Source: Micropterix aruncella
Lineage: Eukaryota > Arthropoda > Insecta > Lepidoptera > Micropterigidae
Length of the DNA stretch: 64,000 nucleotides
Direction of reading: 5' to 3'
NCBI GenBank assembly: GCA_944548615.1
Contig: OX155972.1
Span: 5,648,975-5,712,974, forward strand
Shown: positions 10,601 through 21,396 of the stretch, piece by piece
How positions within the stretch are numbered: the first letter of the stretch is position 1
Layout: each line of letters opens with the position of its first letter
Translations under genes and position numbers: made by a program
Notes under the pieces: model-generated
Told to the model about the DNA's origin: nothing
What the model saw: the letters and a program-made list of their open reading frames with translations, nothing else
The model's database searches: none

Positions 10601-10840
10601 TGCAGGGTGGATAAAAATACTTTAAAATAGACAGACTAGGATTTTTTTCGGAGCATAATCCGAAAGAAACTTTTAACGAAGGACTTGTAACGCTAAGCAC
10701 ACATATAAATTAAAACAACTAATGAATTTTATCTAAATAATTTTATTGAGCAATATAAACATTTTTCATTTCATTCATTTTATCATTGCAAAAGCCGATG
10801 GGCTCAGACGTAGTATTGTATAACGATTCCGTGTGGTATT

Positions 10841-10932
10841 ATTTAAATTACACACAGCCTTCACATATACATATAAATTATACGCATACAAAAATATAAC
10901 ATTTCGTTATTAACTTTGGGTTGTCAAACTTG
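10841..10932 (+). repeat. 92-bp direct repeat, left copy, flanking an RTE fragment
   Basis: Matches 11451-11542 with 5 mismatches by eye; shared words include CACACAGCCTTCACATATAC and AACATTTCGTTATTA. The pair brackets the RTE 3' end, so it behaves as a long target-site duplication. Confidence 0.8.
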
Positions 10933-11419
10933 GCCTGCCATGAACAAAAACAACCATAAACTTATAGTATGCCAACGAAACATGGAGCGAAGCATGCTAA
11001 ACATAAGGCTACAGGACAGGTGGACGACCTCAAAAATAAGGAAAACAACAAAGGTGAACGATGTTTTAAACAAAATTAGAAAACTAAAATGGAACTGGAC
11101 TGGTCACATCATGAGAACCAACAAAGAAAAATGGACGAAGGACGTAATGGAATGGTATCCTAGAAATGGGAAAAGACAAAAAGGACGTCAAATTAAAAGA
11201 TGGGAAGATGACTTACCGAAAGGATGGAGAAGGTTGGCTTGGGACAGAGATGAATGGAAGAAAATGGGGGAGGCCTATGTCGAAGGACAACCTGACCAAA
11301 ACACTGGCTGCTGAAGAAAAATAATATGATACCTTATTTAAAAATTAGATAAAAAAAAAAAAAAATTATTGTTTTACCACATAAGACAAAATTGTATAAT
11401 ACGGTCAGCGAATAAAGGC

Positions 11420-11450
<31 letters not shown>
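10921..11450 (+). pseudogene. RTE-clade LINE 3' end with (ATT)n tail
   Basis: An open frame of 132 residues to a stop at 11314 reads GCQTWPAMNKNNHKLIVCQR, NMERSMLNIRLQDRWTTSK, IRKTTKVNDVLNKIRKLKW, NWTGHIMRTNKEKWTKDVM, EWYPRNGKRQKGRQIKRWED and ...EAYVEGQPDQ. This is the characteristic C-terminus of RTE/BovB-type LINE proteins (Q-AMERA-L, KW-W-GH--R, W-P--GKR--GRP--RW-DD, W---GEAYV). The coding part shows no stop or shift but is 5'-truncated: no RT or endonuclease remains. The 3' end is AATAAAGGC followed by about nine TTA units (11413-11451). Its first codons overlap the left direct repeat, suggesting microhomology at the 5' junction. Confidence 0.85.
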
Positions 11451-11453
<3 letters not shown>

Positions 11454-11542
11454 TAAATTACACACAGCCTTCACATATACATATAAATTATATGAATACA
11501 AAAATATAACATTTCGTTATTATATTTGGGTTGTCAATCTTG
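11451..11542 (+). repeat. 92-bp direct repeat, right copy
   Basis: Starts exactly at the end of the RTE (ATT)n tail. See the left copy at 10841. Confidence 0.8.
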
Positions 11543-11654
11543 TAATGGAGACGTCAATATCCATCAAAAACGCGGTTTCACCATGTAAGTTTTATACGAT
11601 TCTACTCTTTATTGTGAAAATTTACAATGAGCAGTTTGATTTCATAATAATTAC

Positions 11655-12290
11655 GACAATTTTATTTATTTAGGAATTAATTACTATAAAACATTGATTT
11701 TGTTTACAAAAATTACAGGAACCGAATGGTAAAACCCTAACCTTTCGCTTATTTGGTTCTGTCACCGAACCGGACTAGCCAGTTATAGGGTGGACAGGTC
11801 TCCAATATTATAATAAAATATGTAAAACTTTCAGTAAAATTCACATAAAACTAAATTGGCCTAAAATGTGGTCCTCAAAAAAAAACTAAAAATGCAACTC
11901 CATTATAAAATCCAAATTAAATGGAACAAAACATTCCATTAATGATTAAATAGAGTTTGGCAAACCGAAAATTGTTAAAACTAAATAAAAGACAAAAATA
12001 AAGTTATAAATATGAAAATAAAGAAGAAGTCTTTGATATTTAATACATGTTACGTAATATAAAAATTAATATAAAAATACCCAGTCAAAAAAAGTACAAT
12101 TCATTGTCAAAACAATAAATAACAACAAAATGATTTTTTTTCGTAATTAGTTCAATGTTAAAATATAATCAACATACATATTTATAAATATATTATTGAT
12201 TTGTGCACCTAAGTTTTATTAAACTATAATTTCTAACATTTGTTATATGGTTAGTCTGTCATGACTCGATATCTGTCATGATTCTTTATT
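11655..12290 (-). repeat. Dispersed repeat family E, copy 1 (LINE 3' UTR-like)
   Basis: Aligns with 61710-62280: shared AATTACTATAAAACATTGAT, CCTAAAATGTGGTC and TAGGGTGGACAGG. Minus-strand reading ends in CCTAAATAAATAAA, a LINE poly(A)-like end. No coding region of a LINE is attached. Confidence 0.55.
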
Positions 12291-12389
12291 TTATTTTTGA
12301 ATACCTACCCCAAATATCTTTTACTAATAACCATACTTTGAAGTATTATAAACAGGACAAAAAACAAATTTACCGCGTGAATTTTGTAG

Positions 12390-12680
12390 AACATGACGTT
12401 TCGACGGCGTTGCAGCCGTCCTAGAGACTGACCGCAGGGTAGAATGAAAGAGCTGTCAATCCGTTGTTATGCGGGTAGGCCGCATACCGCTGCCGCCACT
12501 GTGTAAATTATAACGGTGGTAAGGGGGGCGGGCTCGGCGCGCGCGAATTTTGAATATCTGACGTGCATACAACGCTCACTGTAGCCTGTCTTACGTCCTT
12601 GCGTTCGACTTTCGGCGGTGAGGACATTTCCAAATCTTTTGGAGACGCGAAATCTTATCTGACACCCGCACACTGATCAT
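12390..12680. other. GC-rich segment next to an ACGTTTCG motif
   Basis: ACGTTTCGACGGCGTTGCAG near 12394 resembles the GAAACGT-type hairpin text found near ends of insect Penelope-like elements, but no reverse transcriptase or second end is present. The 68-codon minus frame (12467-12673) has no recognisable domain. Confidence 0.25.
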
Positions 12681-13642
12681 TTAGACAACGATTTACTTTA
12701 TATTTGGAGGCATAGATAAATGGCAAGCATGGTACAATGTAGCAGGATTGTAACAGTGTCTTAATTGAAAATATTTTTTCCAGAATTTTTGGATGATCAG
12801 GTTTAACCCGTGTAACCGATTTATTATTTTATTTTATTAATAGAATAAGGGAGTTGCTATGAGTCCCTACTCCTAGTATAGTCAAATTGATTTTACATAA
12901 TTATGTGATATACCTTATGTGGTATGCTATTGTATATTTTTTTACAGTTATTATATTTTTAATTGTAAAAACATTTATGATTTAATTTTATATAAAAAAA
13001 TATAAATTGTCATAAAATAAATAGGAGCTGCTGAAAAACCTAAGTAGGTATAAATGAAAAATATAAATACACTAAATATAAAAATTAATAGTCATTTATT
13101 AAATAGTCAAATAAGAAATAATAAAAATGGCGCAATATATATAGTTAAGACAAATTGTAATATTATAGCCATTTTTGATTATGAAAATGATTGGTTTTAG
13201 TAATGTGAATAGTATTTTTTATGATTCATTCCGTTCAAAATAGTCAATAGCTAAACAAAAAGATGTGATAAAATAATTATGAATGATTAGAAAATTAATT
13301 ACTGTCATAGTCCTAAATAGTATAAAATGGGTTCCCAATAAGAATATCCTGGACCTTTTTCTTAAATTAAACATCTATAAGACACGTGACTCATAATGGC
13401 ATTTATTGTTAACAAGTAAATATATTAACAGGAATAAAAAACATGACTGCGGTTAGAAAAAGTGAACTACTGTATTTATATTTATTTTATTACGGTTTTT
13501 TAATGAAATAAATGTGATTTATCCATATAGATACACGTATATTTTTGAAATGTAATCAGACATTTTATTGGACACTAAACACGACATATTTATGTTAATT
13601 TATTGACATTTGGAGATTTGGATATTTAGGCAAATATTTACT
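12681..13642. other. AT-rich stretch with no gene seen
   Basis: Long runs of AT-rich DNA without an open frame above chance, splice-bounded exon or recognisable repeat. Confidence 0.4.
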
Positions 13643-14011
13643 TGATATTTGGACAGTTAAGGCACCCTTTTATACTCGGGATTATTTAACTATTACTACA
13701 ATACCATATACTTCTCAATCGTTTCGAGCGTTTAGAAGTTATGGTGGAATAAAGAAACGAAAAACATACATAGATGAATCCTGAACACATTGCACTCCTT
13801 TTTTCTTGGCAGTCATGTAAAATGCAACTATTTGTTTGATATTTGGACAGTTAAGGTACCCTATGGCACTCGGGATGATTTAACGATTTTAACAATACCG
13901 CATACTTCTAAATCGTTTCGAGCTTAGAAGTTATGGTTGAATAAATAAACGGAAAACATACATAGATGAACCCTGAACACATTACACTCCTTTTTTGTTT
14001 GGCAGTCTTGT
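13643..14011 (+). repeat. Tandem duplication of a ~194-bp unit (family F)
   Basis: Unit 1 13643-13836, unit 2 13837-14011. Each starts TGATATTTGGACAGTTAAGG and contains AAACATACATAGATGAA.CC and ACTCCTTTTTT. Reverse-complement fragments occur near 38985-39090 and related text near 39725-39800. Confidence 0.75.
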
Positions 14012-15310
14012 AAGAAGGTTGACCTGATACAGGAAACTATTTCTAACCTTACTTATTCGCACGTTTTGAGCCCGCAGGTCCTGTTTGGTCTGCGTGTTAT
14101 GTCCTAGATCTATTGATTGATCAGATAAATCATACACAAAAATATATAGCTACGTAATATGGACTACTCTAGCATCATCATGGTTCAATAATGAATAGAT
14201 CCAAACTCACTCTGGTTAAATTTTCGCATCGTCACCTCGCTTTGCGTTTTAAGGGCACCTCTGTTTACGCCCCGCATTAAGGCCCAGTAAAACAAAGGGG
14301 TTTCCGATTTATTCTGATTATTTATAATGGCCTTCAACCCATTTGTACTTAAGATACAATGCCGTGCTTTCCATTGGACCGAGATTGGTCTAACCTTGCA
14401 ATCTGCGCGCTGAATTTGCGAATACACAGGAACAAAAATTTTAAAAAATGAAAAACGCGACTGGCCTTACAAAGAATGAACAGTATTTACAACTAACTGA
14501 CCCATGCCCACTTCGTTGGGCGGTAAAACTTTTTACTTGTGATGAAATTATGAGTGTGGTTCGGTTAGTACCGAGTGCTATGATTTATTTCCTGACTGCC
14601 AAAAGAAGGGTTATATTTTTACTGCATATCTATTTATATATTTGCATGCCAATTTGACTATATTGCCGTTATTTGTGAGTGTCTTCTTGTGAGTGTCTTA
14701 TTTGTGAGTGTCTTATCTCTTTAACCATTTATGAAGTAAAAGTGAAATTATATGCAGTAAAAGGGATAAGTCTTTTGTTTTACACTTGAGACGGTAAATT
14801 TACTTATTTTGATAATAATTCATAATTGTTGATAAAATGACCAATAAACATGACCTAACGATTTAAATTATTTTTTAAATATAAAATACTACTTTTTGTT
14901 ACCTAAATAAAAAGTTAGACATATGCTGTCGCTGACTTTTTTGTAGGCATTATCAAGCTCTACAACTTTTCTCTAGAACTTAATCATATATCTCTCATCG
15001 TTAAGGCAGCGTTCGTTAGAAACGTTTTCGTTCGACCGTTTCTTCCGACTTACTTTGGAAATCCGACTACCACAAAAAAGTCTTTTCATTTTTCGGACTA
15101 ATATATAGCCTATGACACTCACAAATAACGTGGCTTTCTATTGGTAAAAGAATGTTTAAAATCGGTTCAGTAGATCCAGAGGTTACTTCCTACAACGTCA
15201 CAAACTTTACCTCTTTATAATATTAGTATAGATGATAAGAAAAAAATGTTTGCGCTGAAAAGAAATCGAGATATATTTTGGGTCATTTTGAGGATCGTTT
15301 TTATATCGAA
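14012..15310. other. No gene seen
   Basis: Two short frames (14185-14427 minus, 14448-14657 plus) show no known domain. The phrase GTGAGTGTCTT is repeated three times at 14675-14715. Otherwise unassigned. Confidence 0.35.
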
Positions 15311-15318
15311 TTTATAGC

Positions 15319-15360
15319 ACTATGTTACCCTCACACTTGAATTGGTGAGGGTAACATAGT
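15319..15360. repeat. 16-bp perfect stem-loop
   Basis: ACTATGTTACCCTCAC (15319-15334) pairs fully with 15345-15360 across a 10-base loop. The outer text (GGCACTTGG on the minus strand) resembles GGCGCTTGGCACTATGTTAC at 17311, so it probably belongs to a dispersed repeat. Confidence 0.7.
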
Positions 15361-15564
15361 TCCAAGTGCCAAATCCTCAAATCTGGGAATTTGATTTGGA
15401 GGCTAGATGAGTTTCAAAAGCAATTGTACATATCTACATCTACATATACATACATACATATCCATGTACATATGCATCTTCATGAGTATATCACCGAAAT
15501 TTTCTAACATTAGGCATATTTTTCGTGTTTTTTTTAGATTCCTGAAAAAAATATAATACCTTAA

Positions 15565-16150
15565 CCCTTTGGCTACGTAACGACCAAATTTGATTGTACA
15601 TCAGATCACCGTTGACTAAGTAACGAACAATATTGGCGGCTTGTTCCCGGAGCGCACAATAACATTATTTTCTAATTCGAACGCATCCTAAAATCCATAC
15701 CAAATATCTCATTATTACCATAGATACATAGACGGCAGCTATAATAATTTTGCGGGTCATTTCGCGGATATTTCTGGTAAAATTCCATTGTAAAAAGTCA
15801 TCTTTTTTTTTTGAGAAATCTTAGAGAATCTAATAACGATCACGATAGCATTTACAATTTCTAAATAAGTTTTCGTATTTTTCCGTAAGACAAATACAAC
15901 TTAGAAATGCCGAGTTTTTTTTTCACTTTTTCGACTTTCTCATATTTATTCATAATTATCTAATTGTTTTACAAAATAATATTTCAATATTCTATATACG
16001 AAATTTCAATGCGATCATGGTACAGTTATTTTTTTATGATTGCTATAGTAGTTCCATAGTTATAGTACTTTTTGTCGAGCGCGGCGATATTGCAAGAAAT
16101 TCCAATAATTTGCTGTGGTCTGCCATGAAATTATGCCGCTACTCGAAGGG
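15565..16150 (-). mobile_element. piggyBac-like MITE, family C, copy 2
   Basis: Left terminus CCCTTTGGCTACGTAACG follows TTAA (15561-15564); right terminus ends CGAAGGG at 16150, but the flanking TTAA there is lost (CACC). Same length class (586 bp) as copy 1 and in reverse orientation. Confidence 0.75.
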
Positions 16151-16375
16151 CACCAAAAAGTTGTTCAAATTTTAAGGTATGTCGCATTCTAGAGCGGAAT
16201 TATCAATGAATAATGAAGACTAGAGTGTTATTTTCTTACTTAAATTAATAGATCTAAGACAAGAATCAAGTTATACAAATGAAGGATATACAAAGGCATG
16301 AAGAACTGTGCTGAGATGCTAAGCGGCAAAACTGGGAATCGAGGTTAGGTGGAAGACAATGCCAAGCGTCACTTA

Positions 16376-16517
16376 CATTTATTAAAGTTTCGGTGTCCGA
16401 ATTGCTTGTGGAGTCGTCAGATGAGGGCTGGTAGTCATCGTTGAAGATATGTTCATCTTCTTCTTCAGTAAATTGTAACCGCCGGACACAGGATCTGCCA
16501 GGATTGTTTCGCCGCAT
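16376..16517 (-). CDS. Weak candidate exon with acidic region
   Basis: A minus-strand frame from 16517 reads MRRNNPGRSCVRRLQFTEEE, then DEHIFNDDYQPSSDDSTS and NSDTETLIN, followed at once by a perfect donor (AAT|GTAAGT). The Glu/Asp/Ser-rich composition would fit an N-terminal acidic region of a transposase or a nuclear protein. A piggyBac-like MITE ends 225 bp away, and piggyBac transposases do start with acidic stretches, but no catalytic domain is present. No acceptor or promoter was identified, and the upstream boundary abuts a LINE fragment. It may equally be chance. Confidence 0.25.
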
Positions 16518-16544
16518 TGACGCTTGATATGTCGCTTCATAGCT

Positions 16545-16990
16545 TGATGTCGTCTGGCATCTTGCTGTGGGGTCATGCTGCTGACGCTGATAAAATATGT
16601 ATACTACAGAAACGAGCCATCCGCGCTATTTATAAATTAGGTGCTAGACAATCGTTACGCGGAAAATTTAGAGAAATCAATATTTTGACACTTGCATCTC
16701 ATTACATGTATGAAAACTTAATGTATGTGCATAAAAATAAAGAACTGTTTTTAAAAAACTGATAGGCATGGTGTCAATACTAGAAATAAAAATAAACTTG
16801 CTGACCATAAAAGTCGACTCTCCAAAACCACAAAATCATTCAAAGGGCAATGTATACGTTTCTACAATAAAGTCCCAGAACACATGCAAAATTTATGTGA
16901 TACAATTTAAGTCATTTAAAAGAAGCTGTACTCAAAGGGCTACTATAAAATAAATGTTTATCTAGACGACAAAGACCCTTGGAAATAAAA
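16545..16990 (+). pseudogene. LINE C-terminal fragment
   Basis: Reads SGILLWGHAADADKICILQK, RAIRAIYKLGARQSLRGKF and REINILTLASHYMYENLMYV, then a short frameshift at 16762, continuing DRHGVNTRNKNKLADHKSRL, SFKGQCIRFYNKVPEHMQNL and, after two stops, LYSKGYYKINVYLDDKDPWK. The order WG--AD---I--LQKRAIRAI, NTRN--L, YNK-P is the C-terminal third of a Jockey/CR1-type ORF2. No RT palm is present. Dead copy. Confidence 0.75.
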
Positions 16991-16999
16991 TGGTTACCT

Positions 17000-18379
17000 C
17001 GATGATTTATATCACGTTATATGTCACAATAATTTCCTATAATGTCACAATAATTTAATTTTTATATCATTTATGTATGTTTGTATGCATTGTTGACGTC
17101 AAAAAGTTACGATTTCATACTATTTTGAATAAAAAACTTATGATATGATATTATCTTGCCTCGAGCGATTCGTGAACAATAACTAAGGGCAATCCAGTGC
17201 GATGGCTCTCTCGCGCGCTCTATCAGTTATATCATGAAACCGACTCTACAGAATCATAGTTTTTACTTTTCCTCTCTGCATAATTCTCCCCCAGCTCAAT
17301 TTTTGCAGAAATGGCGCTTGGCACTATGTTACTCCTGTTATTCGATTCCCACTATGTTATTTGATCTGTCGTGCCCTTGACGTATGGTATGCTTGTGTTC
17401 CGCTGGGTTTTTAAGCTTCGTCTGTATTAGATCGTATCCGTGTCTCGTGATATTTTCCATAACCATTTTTCCTAAGCACATCATTGACATGTTCCATCTC
17501 CTGCGGAAAGTGCTCAGCCCCGTAATTTTCGAAATCAAGGCTTTCTGATTTACATACTTCGTGTAACAAGATTTTTTTTGAAAGCAAAAAAAAAACGACG
17601 GGAAGAATTCAACTGCATTCACGGGTTAAAGAAAAGCGAAGCAAGTAACTTGGAGGGGTTTGGGGGGTAGTAATTAATTTTGAATGTAAGTCGTAAATCA
17701 AACTCCTGTTGCTATGGTCTAGAGATAAATAATTATTCAGACATCCGTGACGTCTTCGCCTGTTAAGAGGGGAGGGGGGGTGAGAGGGTGTCGGTTGCTA
17801 GGTCTCTCGCTCCCGCGCTACATTCGAATATTTCAACACGCCGTCCGCGAATCAAGTCGCCACTCTTGATAAATTGGTTTGGTGAGATGATATGCTGCTT
17901 CCTCTGCTCTCCTTTACTACGGAGCTACATTATCGGAGAGTTGTTTAGTGATTCTGGTAAATTAGAGTACTTTAATTAATTAATTAATTAAATTTATTTA
18001 CTTTAATTATTTCAGTTATTTTATTTTATTTACAGGCAAATGCAAGAGCACAAAATAAAATAAATTTACGATCCGAAAAACACCATTATATGCTTTTTAA
18101 GTTGGATACACATATGTCTTAGCCCAGGTTACATAACGCATGTATTAAACGCAAATGTTTATATTTCTAATATGCTAAGCAAAGTGCAACTGAGCCCGCA
18201 ATGGTAGGCAGCACTGGAGTGCTACGGAAAGAGTCCCGCTGTAGTGTCACAACTGAGTCAAGAAAAACAATATACATTTATTATATATTTGATTTTATTA
18301 TATGTTTCAAACAATGTTATAATATATTTGATTAACGATACTACTTCTAATCTAGCTCAAAATTTTATTAATTTCACTA
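17000..18379. other. No gene seen
   Basis: Contains a 94-codon minus frame (17338-17622) with no recognised domain, a GC-rich stretch around 17750-17850 and a (TTAA)n run at 17971-17990. No splice-supported exon found. Confidence 0.35.
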
Positions 18380-18950
18380 AATAAATATCCGAAATTGGCG
18401 GACACGCGAAAAAATAGGCGGAGTCTATCTCGTAGGATTTGACCAATAAAAATCTAGCGTTGACGAAGCATCAAGCGCAGATTCCACGTCCGCTAGCGCC
18501 GGAAACCAGACGCATACTAAACGGTCAATCGCAGCGCTAGTACAGAATAACTATCTTTACGCGGTGGTGGTATAAGGGTGTTAATGGCAAAACATAATTA
18601 GCGTAACTCTCAGAGCGCTATCACGTTTTAATTAATTGCAATTAATTTAGGGCCTTAATAAAAAATGAGGCTAAGTTCTGCCCTACACAATTAACCAGTC
18701 AATAAATTGAAATTATTATAAAACACGCTCACCGCTTACATTGTAGGAGTAAACGCGCCTGAAAATTTTCGAAGACAGGTTAAAGCCTTATTGTCCAAGG
18801 CAATGTGCAACTTTTTTGAGTTCAAATTTTAAATTGGTTCCTTATAGAGGGATTCACGTAAAAACTTTTTTTAATTAATGCTTATATTTTTCAAAAAACT
18901 CATAAAACTAAAATTCCTCAGATATGGACGTTCCCAGGTATCATGTCGCC
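18380..18950 (-). mobile_element. TTAA-flanked MITE, family G, copy 1
   Basis: Right terminus TCATGTCGCC ends directly before TTAA (18951-18954). The interior matches 37136-37556 in reverse (CACCGCTTACATTGTAGGAG, CAAGGCAATGTGCAACTTTT, AATTGGTTCCTTAT). The left terminus is lost. Longer than copy 2 because of about 150-190 extra bases near 18430-18610. Confidence 0.7.
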
Positions 18951-19271
18951 TTAATGCCTGTATTTGTATTTAATGCTTATCTAAACATGTTTTGTATGTT
19001 CTTGCGAAAATTCTCTTTTTTAGATTTATGTTTATATTGCATATAAACGGATTGGTATAAACTGTTATGTTGATTTGCTTATGAAATAAATAAATACATG
19101 AATAATTAATTAAATAAGAAAAACTATTTCAAAACTTTTTAAACAGACTTTGTAGAATTCCCTACTTCGTTTGTCTAACCTACCCGTCAACGTCCAGACT
19201 GCTAATAATGAAATATTACAGTAATATAAATCCGAGAAGAAAATCCGCTCAAATTAATTCAATAACCAATC

Positions 19272-19302
19272 GTTCTCTCTTTCTCTCTCTCTCTCTCTCT
19301 TC
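19272..19302. repeat. (CT)n microsatellite
   Basis: Uninterrupted or near-uninterrupted CT repeats of about 30 bp. Confidence 0.8.
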
Positions 19303-19584
19303 GTTCCCTCTTTCGCTTCTATAGTTGATGAATCGCACCAATTATGAAGGCCTTTGAGCCCAGATTAAATTATGCTGAAATATTGTGTGCTTCGTTTTAG
19401 CAACTTCATCGAATCGGTGTATACCTAATATGTACGTACTTTTATGTGCCGCAGTAGACTACTCTCTTTAGGGTTCCGTATCAAAGAGTACACACGGAAG
19501 CCTATTGTTGGCGAGTCGATCATTTCGGCCAGTTTTGAAGCTATCGACATGAAATATTGCGGTTGTCCGAGAACTGTGTTCTTA

Positions 19585-20285
19585 CACCTAGCCTAGCAAA
19601 CGGTTTCATGCAGCGTGGGCCACAAGATCCACCGTGTACTCGGATTGGTCCAACTCACGATTCAACTTCTACTCAATAGCCTCCTCGTGTGGAGGCTACC
19701 CCAGGTAAGATTCTCGCGTTCCAGGCATCACGGCTGGTGGATCGGTTTCTCTTGATCCGGGACGGCTGGACAGTTTGAGCACCGTTCAATCGGTTGTGCT
19801 CTCTGACTAACTGCTGAAGGAGTCTATATGTTACCGCTTAGTCAACTAGTTTAGTTTAGTAATTAAGTAATCATTGTAAACATTTTGAAGTACAAATAAA
19901 TGGTTTATGGGGTGCCGGCGAGGGCTGAAGCACGAAGAATCCTTCCTAAGGTTCGTTCGTTCGCTCACCCCTTACGCGCTACCCTTCCAGCACGCGTGAT
20001 GTTGTTGTTGCAGGACATCCTGGGCAGATACAACGACCCACGTCGTTAGAACTACCCGGGCGGTGGGCAGGGTTTTCAACCCTCGCCTGTCAGCGCGTAA
20101 ATATTAAATGCTGAAGAGTCTGTTCAGGGTCATTCCTGTTAACATTCCTGGCTATCTCGCTAATAAGGCGTTGGCCTCTTATGGGCATGTGGCGAAGCTT
20201 GACGGTGGATTATTTTATCCTAAGGCTTACATGCAGGACAACCGTATCTAACCTACCACTTCCGGTCGTTAGTCCACCGCTCAAC
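19585..20285 (+). mobile_element. Long SINE-like family, subfamily B, degraded copy
   Basis: Head region (ACGGTTTCATGCAGCGTGGG, then CTCACGATTCAACTTCTACT with a B-box-like GATTCAACTTC) is followed by body to 19825. An unrelated insert follows, then a later body segment from 20122 (ACATTCCTGGCTATCTCGCT). The hairpin end is missing and an interior stretch is deleted. Confidence 0.65.
19826..20108. mobile_element. Insert inside the SINE-like copy
   Basis: About 283 bp flanked by TGCTGAAGGAGTCT (19812-19825) and TGCTGAAGAGTCT (20109-20121), a probable target duplication with one indel. The inserted text is of unknown class and carries an AATAAATGG motif. Confidence 0.5.
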
Positions 20286-20403
20286 CCCAGAAAAGTTGAT
20301 AGGCCCAAATCCGGTCGGTGAATTCCATGGCAGCTCCATTAGTATTTTATTTATCTCCGTCGCAACCGTACCCAAACTTATTTTTTTAATATTTTTCCAT
20401 CAG

Positions 20404-20559
20404 CCGACGTCGGAGAAGTCAAACGGATGGTCTCAATGGAGCGACTGGTCCCTCTGCTCCAGGTCTTGCGACGGAGGAGTCTCCCGTCAGCTGAGGACCT
20501 GTTCCTCGCCGATAGGCTGCAGGGGCGAACCAGTGCGATACAAGATATGCAACATGCAG
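20404..20559 (+). CDS. Thrombospondin type-1 repeat exon (ADAMTS-like/papilin-like gene)
   Basis: A 156-bp exon (52 codons, phase 0-0) lies between an acceptor with a pyrimidine tract (TTTTTCCATCAG) and a strong donor (CAG|GTGAGT). It encodes PTSEKSNGWSQWSDWSLCSR, SCDGGVSRQLRTCSSPIGCR and GEPVRYKICNMQ. It shows the TSP1 signature: W-x2-W-x2-W, then CSRSC-GGVS-R-C, and a late YKICN. Four to five cysteines of the usual six are in this exon; the last would be in the next. TSP1 modules act in secreted or matrix proteins, with the CSxSCGG stretch a known O-fucosylation site. The CRGEPVRYKICNMQ ending is most like the first TSP1 of ADAMTS-like and papilin proteins, possibly the insect gene loh, but one exon cannot decide this. 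It lies just 3' of a SINE-like copy and 370 bp upstream of a hAT element. Confidence 0.85.
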
Positions 20560-21396
20560 GTGAGTTTTTTTAAATATTACCTCATTGGAAAGGAAACCTA
20601 ACGACAAGTCTTCGTTAATTTTTACTGTCGTCAAAATAAACATAGGGAATCGAACTGACTCCGTTACCGCAGTTTGTCGGGATATATCCTCAAATAATTT
20701 TATTCGTACTTATATGACAGATGTAACCTCTCAAGGTGTCCGTTAAGAAGATCACCGTTTGGTCAAATGAATAATAGTCAATTAAGGCTTTAGTTAAATG
20801 AAAAATAATGCCTTGTGTTTCTCGAATCGCCGGTGTGTTTCGAATCGGGTGTTTCTTAAGTCTTTTAGATTATCGCTTTACCAGTTATTATTAGTCGTTT
20901 TTAAAATATATCAAAACACATTATTTAACAGGGTTGATAAAAATAATTTTTTTTTTTAAAAACAAAAAAATCGGATTAATTTGATTTAAATCAGATTTTT
21001 TTAATATTTGTATTTTATTAAATTTGGAAGTCAGGAAAAACACAATACAATTGTTATTTATTCAAATATGTTTTAATAACATTAACAAAAAACAACATAT
21101 TAGTTCTTCTAAAAAGTAAAAACACAGTAGCATATTTATTTGCCATTTATTTAACAAAAACTATTGTAAAATGTACAAAAATCAAGGAGTTCTTACTTCT
21201 TCTAAATCAAAAACATTTTTCGATCATTTTTTAAGAAACAGAAATACCGTAGCGTTTTTGTCATATTTATCAAGAAGTGAACAAGGAAAAAAGGTTCTAA
21301 AATTAATAAATTAACATAAATTAAACCATATAGGTTTTACCACAGTCGCAGTCACTTACTTATATTTACATTATATTTACATTATTATACTTACAT

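Noticed and set aside
12390..12430. Penelope-like element end (ACGTTTCG hairpin text)
   Set aside because: Only the short motif is present; no reverse transcriptase, GIY-YIG domain or second repeat.
19585..20290. SINE-like copy as part of the TSP1 gene's coding region
   Set aside because: It lies upstream of a clean splice acceptor and has stops in all frames, so it is intronic.
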